Positions 32,036-33,868 of a stretch of DNA of 33,868 bases are shown here, in pieces; positions within the stretch are counted from its first letter, which is position 1; each line of letters opens with the position of its first letter. The notes under the pieces are model-generated. The model saw only the letters and a program-made list of their open reading frames with translations, had not been told where the DNA came from and searched no databases. The DNA lies in the NCBI GenBank assembly GCA_035946615.1, contig DASYZB010000029.1:1-33868 (forward strand), given 5' to 3'. Origin of the DNA: Verrucomicrobiia bacterium (GTDB lineage Bacteria; Verrucomicrobiota; Verrucomicrobiia; Limisphaerales; UBA8199). The position numbers and the translations under genes are program-made.

Positions 32036-32686
32036 ATGAACTCAATAACTTCCTGCCCCAATCGCCGCGTCATAACCTGGATTGCCGTGCGCGCCTTTAC
32101 CTTAATCGAATTGCTCGTGGTGCTCGCAATTACCGGAATTCTGGCCAGCCTGCTGTTGCCTGCCCTGGCGCGGGCCAAAGCCAAGGCCTACAACACGGTT
32201 TGCGTGAACAACCTCCGTCAACTGGGGATTGCCACGCGCCTCTACGCCGATGATAACAATAATCTGCTGCCCAGCGCGGAGATACTGCCCACGGAGCCGA
32301 TCAATCCGCAAAAACCGCTGCCGCGCATCTGCGACGTGCTGGCTTCGTATGTCGCCAGGGCCGCCGGCACCAGCACCAACAGCGCCACCGTATTCAAATG
32401 TCCCAGGGACGATAAAGGCCTCTTTGCCGCCGAGGGTTCGAGTTATGAATGGAACGCGGACCTGAACGGTCACCGGATTGATGAAACCCGCACCGCCAAC
32501 CTGTTCCTGGTGACTGCGACCAACGGAGTAATCGTCCAAAGCACAAACATGGTGCTGCGCTTTCCACCCGACACCACGCCGCTCTTTCTCGACTACGAGG
32601 AGTTCCACCCACGCCCGCCCAAACCGGGCAAGAACGTCGTCTATATGGATGGCCACGTCGCCCCGCTCAACACCCTGAACGAATGA
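32036..32686 (+). CDS. DUF1559-like type II secretion pseudopilin
   Basis: 216 residues. The prepilin signal is [31 protein letters not shown], cleaved before Phe21 by prepilin peptidase; position -1 is Ala instead of the common Gly, and the +5 Glu (E25) is present. [18 protein letters not shown] is the conserved pseudopilin continuation, and the C-terminus contains [14 protein letters not shown], the DGHV motif common in Planctomycetes-Verrucomicrobia pseudopilins. It would assemble into a short fibre of a secretion or surface system. No ATPase or platform gene is in the window. It is the third gene of the plus-strand group. Confidence 0.9.
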   Translation: MNSITSCPNRRVITWIAVRAFTLIELLVVLAITGILASLLLPALARAKAKAYNTVCVNNLRQLGIATRLYADDNNNLLPSAEILPTEPINPQKPLPRICDVLASYVARAAGTSTNSATVFKCPRDDKGLFAAEGSSYEWNADLNGHRIDETRTANLFLVTATNGVIVQSTNMVLRFPPDTTPLFLDYEEFHPRPPKPGKNVVYMDGHVAPLNTLNE

Positions 32687-32734
32687 CGCGTTGGAGTCGG
32701 CGGGCATAACCAGGCCCACCCGCTTGGGTCGGCC

Positions 32735-32745
32735 CTGGTCCGCGC
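32735..32745 (+). repeat. 11-bp direct repeat, left copy
   Basis: CTGGTCCGCGC. The identical 11 bases recur at 32915-32925. The two copies bound the pair of inverted hairpin repeats. Confidence 0.6.
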
Positions 32746-32747
32746 GA

Positions 32748-32785
32748 AGCGTCGTGGACTGCGCCAGTCCCCTGGCGCTTTTAGG
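32748..32785 (+). repeat. Hairpin repeat, family 2, plus-strand copy
   Basis: A 38-base unit starting AGCGTCGTGGACTGC. It has a perfect 7-bp stem, GCGCCAG (32761-32767) with CTGGCGC (32772-32778), around a TCCC loop. The second copy on the minus strand at 32861-32898 aligns over the whole length. In its stem two base pairs have changed on both sides, so pairing is kept. Confidence 0.7.
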
Positions 32786-32860
32786 CCGCACCTTGCGTAA
32801 AGTTCCACTCTCACGCCCAATGGCCTTGAATTGGCCGAGCGAGGTCGGAATGAAAGGACA

Positions 32861-32898
32861 TCCAAAAGCGGTAGAGGACTACCGCAGTCCAAAACGCT
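32861..32898 (-). repeat. Hairpin repeat, family 2, minus-strand copy
   Basis: Reverse-complement reading starts AGCGTTTTGGACTGC. Its stem is GCGGTAG with CTACCGC (32868-32874 and 32879-32885 on the plus strand) around a TCCT loop. Relative to the copy at 32748, two C:G pairs have become G:C and T:A, while the flanks and the CGCTTTT tail are conserved. Confidence 0.7.
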
Positions 32899-32914
32899 AG
32901 CGCGACTTCCGGCG

Positions 32915-32925
32915 CTGGTCCGCGC
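32915..32925 (+). repeat. 11-bp direct repeat, right copy
   Basis: CTGGTCCGCGC, identical to 32735-32745. It lies 3 bases beyond the stop codon of the CBM48 gene and also forms a local GGCGC...GCGCC hairpin. Confidence 0.6.
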
Positions 32926-32928
32926 CGT

Positions 32929-33270
32929 TCAAACGGCTATCACTGAATTGGCGCTGCCAAAATCGTTCGGAACGGATTCTTTGGCGGTTGGATCGCTCAG
33001 CCACTGACCGTCCGCCACGAAGCGGTACTCGTAACGGCCTGGAGCGAGGGACAGGGTAGTCGTCCATTTACCCTGTGCATCCTTGCGCAAGGGCGTGCGC
33101 TCGGGAATCCACTCGTTGAATGTCCCGGCGAGCAGGACGTTTTGGGCTGCGGGCTTATCGATGGCAAACGCCACCTCTTTGGTGGTTTTGGCGGTTCCTT
33201 TAACCGGGCGCATGACGGAGCGTCCGCTCGGGCGCGTGGCCCTGAGGGGTTTTGTATGTCGAAGTTCCAT
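32929..33270 (-). CDS. Stand-alone CBM48/AMPK-type glycogen-binding domain protein
   Basis: 113 residues from ATG 33270, chosen since GGAG lies 8 bases upstream; a TTG at 33276 is too close to that site. After a basic N-terminus (RATRPSGRSVMR), the E-set glycan-binding domain is clear: VAFAIDKPAAQNVLLAGTFNEW, ERTPLRKDAQGKWTTTLSLAPGRYEYRFVADGQWLSDP. The two Trp and the Lys/Asn positions match the starch/glycogen-binding site of isoamylase-N/AMPK-beta domains. There is no catalytic part. It may target or regulate glycogen or a glycan; such small stand-alone versions are known in several bacterial groups. It is convergent with the pseudopilin gene across the inverted repeat block. Confidence 0.85.
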   Translation of the reverse strand: MELRHTKPLRATRPSGRSVMRPVKGTAKTTKEVAFAIDKPAAQNVLLAGTFNEWIPERTPLRKDAQGKWTTTLSLAPGRYEYRFVADGQWLSDPTAKESVPNDFGSANSVIAV

Positions 33271-33487
33271 GTTCAATTCTCCAGTTTGTTTTTAAATCGT
33301 TTTTAAACTCTCTTAACTTTCGTCAGCATCCGCTATCGCGCCGAAGCTTTCAAGCTTTTGACAATAAAATCCTGTGACATTCTCATGTCCATTACGCGGT
33401 TTCCTCGCCATCACTCACGGCACGTGGCTCTTCGAACACCATCCGGTAGATGGGGAATTGAGCGTCGTTATGATGATTCGGGCGAAT

Positions 33488-33868
33488 TCACCCGCCCAGC
33501 TTCCTCTCCAAACGCCCGACCACCTCGCGAACCTGGGGATCCACTTCCATCCGATCTTGAACGAGCTTGCAGGCATGCAACACGGTGCCGTGATCCCGGC
33601 CGCCGAAAGCTTCGCCAATGGTGTTTAAAGTGCAGTCGGTCATCTGCCGCGAGAAGAACATGGCGATCTGACGTGGGAACGCGATGTTTTCCGGCCGGCG
33701 CCTGCTGCTCATGTCTGCCAGTCGGATATCGAAGTGCTCTGCGATTTTCTTTTGGATCACTTCGATGCTGATCGCGTGGCGGCCTTCCTCATGGAGAATT
33801 TCCCTCAGCAAACCTTCCACGACCTCGATGCTCAGGCTGCGGCCGGTTAAGGCCCCGTAAGAAACAAC
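33488..33868 (-). CDS. dnaA: Chromosomal replication initiator DnaA, C-terminal part (5' end beyond window)
   Basis: The minus-strand frame is open from the window edge and reads VVSYGALTGRSLSIEVVEGLL, then ISIEVIQKKIAEHFDI, RRRPENIAFPRQIAMFFSRQMTDCTLNTIGEAFGGRDHGTVLHACK and a Glu/Arg-rich end at 33488. RPENIAFPRQIAMFFSR and the FGGRDHGTVLHA signature are the DnaA domain IV DNA-binding helix-turn-helix; the usual VGGRDHTTVLHA is slightly changed at two positions. It binds DnaA boxes at the origin. Only domain IV and part of domain III are present here. No DnaA boxes (TTATCCACA) were seen in the 217-base downstream spacer. Confidence 0.96.
   Translation of the reverse strand, partial: VVSYGALTGRSLSIEVVEGLLREILHEEGRHAISIEVIQKKIAEHFDIRLADMSSRRRPENIAFPRQIAMFFSRQMTDCTLNTIGEAFGGRDHGTVLHACKLVQDRMEVDPQVREVVGRLERKLGG

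Noticed and set aside
33358-33386. TTGACA at 33358-33363 as a plus-strand promoter
   Set aside because: No good -10 box is found 16-18 bases downstream and no plus-strand gene follows.
33271-33487. Possible origin of replication beside dnaA
   Set aside because: The spacer has short AT-rich runs but no TTATCCACA-like DnaA boxes and no repeat cluster; it lies downstream rather than upstream of dnaA.

Overview
The window looks like the chromosome of a G+C-rich Verrucomicrobiota bacterium (Pedosphaera/Limisphaerales-like). The main clues are a DUF1559-like pseudopilin with a very conserved FTLIELLVV start and a C-terminal DGHV motif, an exported Kelch-type protein remnant whose C-terminal tail reads QQRFYRVRSP, weak or absent Shine-Dalgarno sequences before many genes, and non-coding hairpin repeats between genes. 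No tRNA, rRNA, CRISPR array, prophage or intact insertion sequence was seen. Placement is inference from protein style, not from a marker search.

Left part (1-8000): a partial YjbQ gene, a two-gene ABC exporter (ATPase and permease) whose 3' end overlaps a convergent GNAT acetyltransferase gene, then a minus-strand set of GST-like protein, PIN-PhoH ATPase and GNAT. Divergent from the GST-like gene is a GT21/HpnI-like glycosyltransferase, which faces a SAM methyltransferase across a hairpin-rich spacer.

Middle (8000-21400): core metabolism and envelope genes (serA, a PpiC-type foldase, murJ), then a mixed accessory stretch: a CE15-like esterase, a single-domain rhodanese, a jacalin-fold lectin, an SDR epimerase, a TrpB2-type tryptophan synthase, a solitary Dam-like DNA adenine methylase, a frameshifted phospholipid-methyltransferase-like gene, a cupin, a frameshifted Kelch-protein remnant, a stand-alone IF2_N-domain protein, a thiamine-binding (UPF0045) protein, and a short RelE-like remnant that runs into a hairpin repeat.

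Right part (21400-33868): a probable four-gene plus-strand operon (RlmD/TrmA-type RNA methyltransferase, a large membrane-TPR glycosyltransferase-like protein, a GT4 glycosyltransferase and a WecA/MraY-type phosphoglycosyl transferase) that suggests lipid-linked glycan or cell-surface glycosylation. It ends at a strong hairpin facing priA. Next come an IS200-type transposase tail joined to a REP-like double hairpin, then a lytic transglycosylase, an STN-domain membrane protein and a pseudopilin, followed by a striking inverted pair of covarying hairpin repeats, a stand-alone CBM48 protein and the 3' part of dnaA.

The best candidates for something undescribed are the structured repeats. Two separate families show compensatory base changes within this window, and one of them is an inverted pair bounded by 11-bp direct repeats. 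I did not see a convincing new defence or biosynthetic system.
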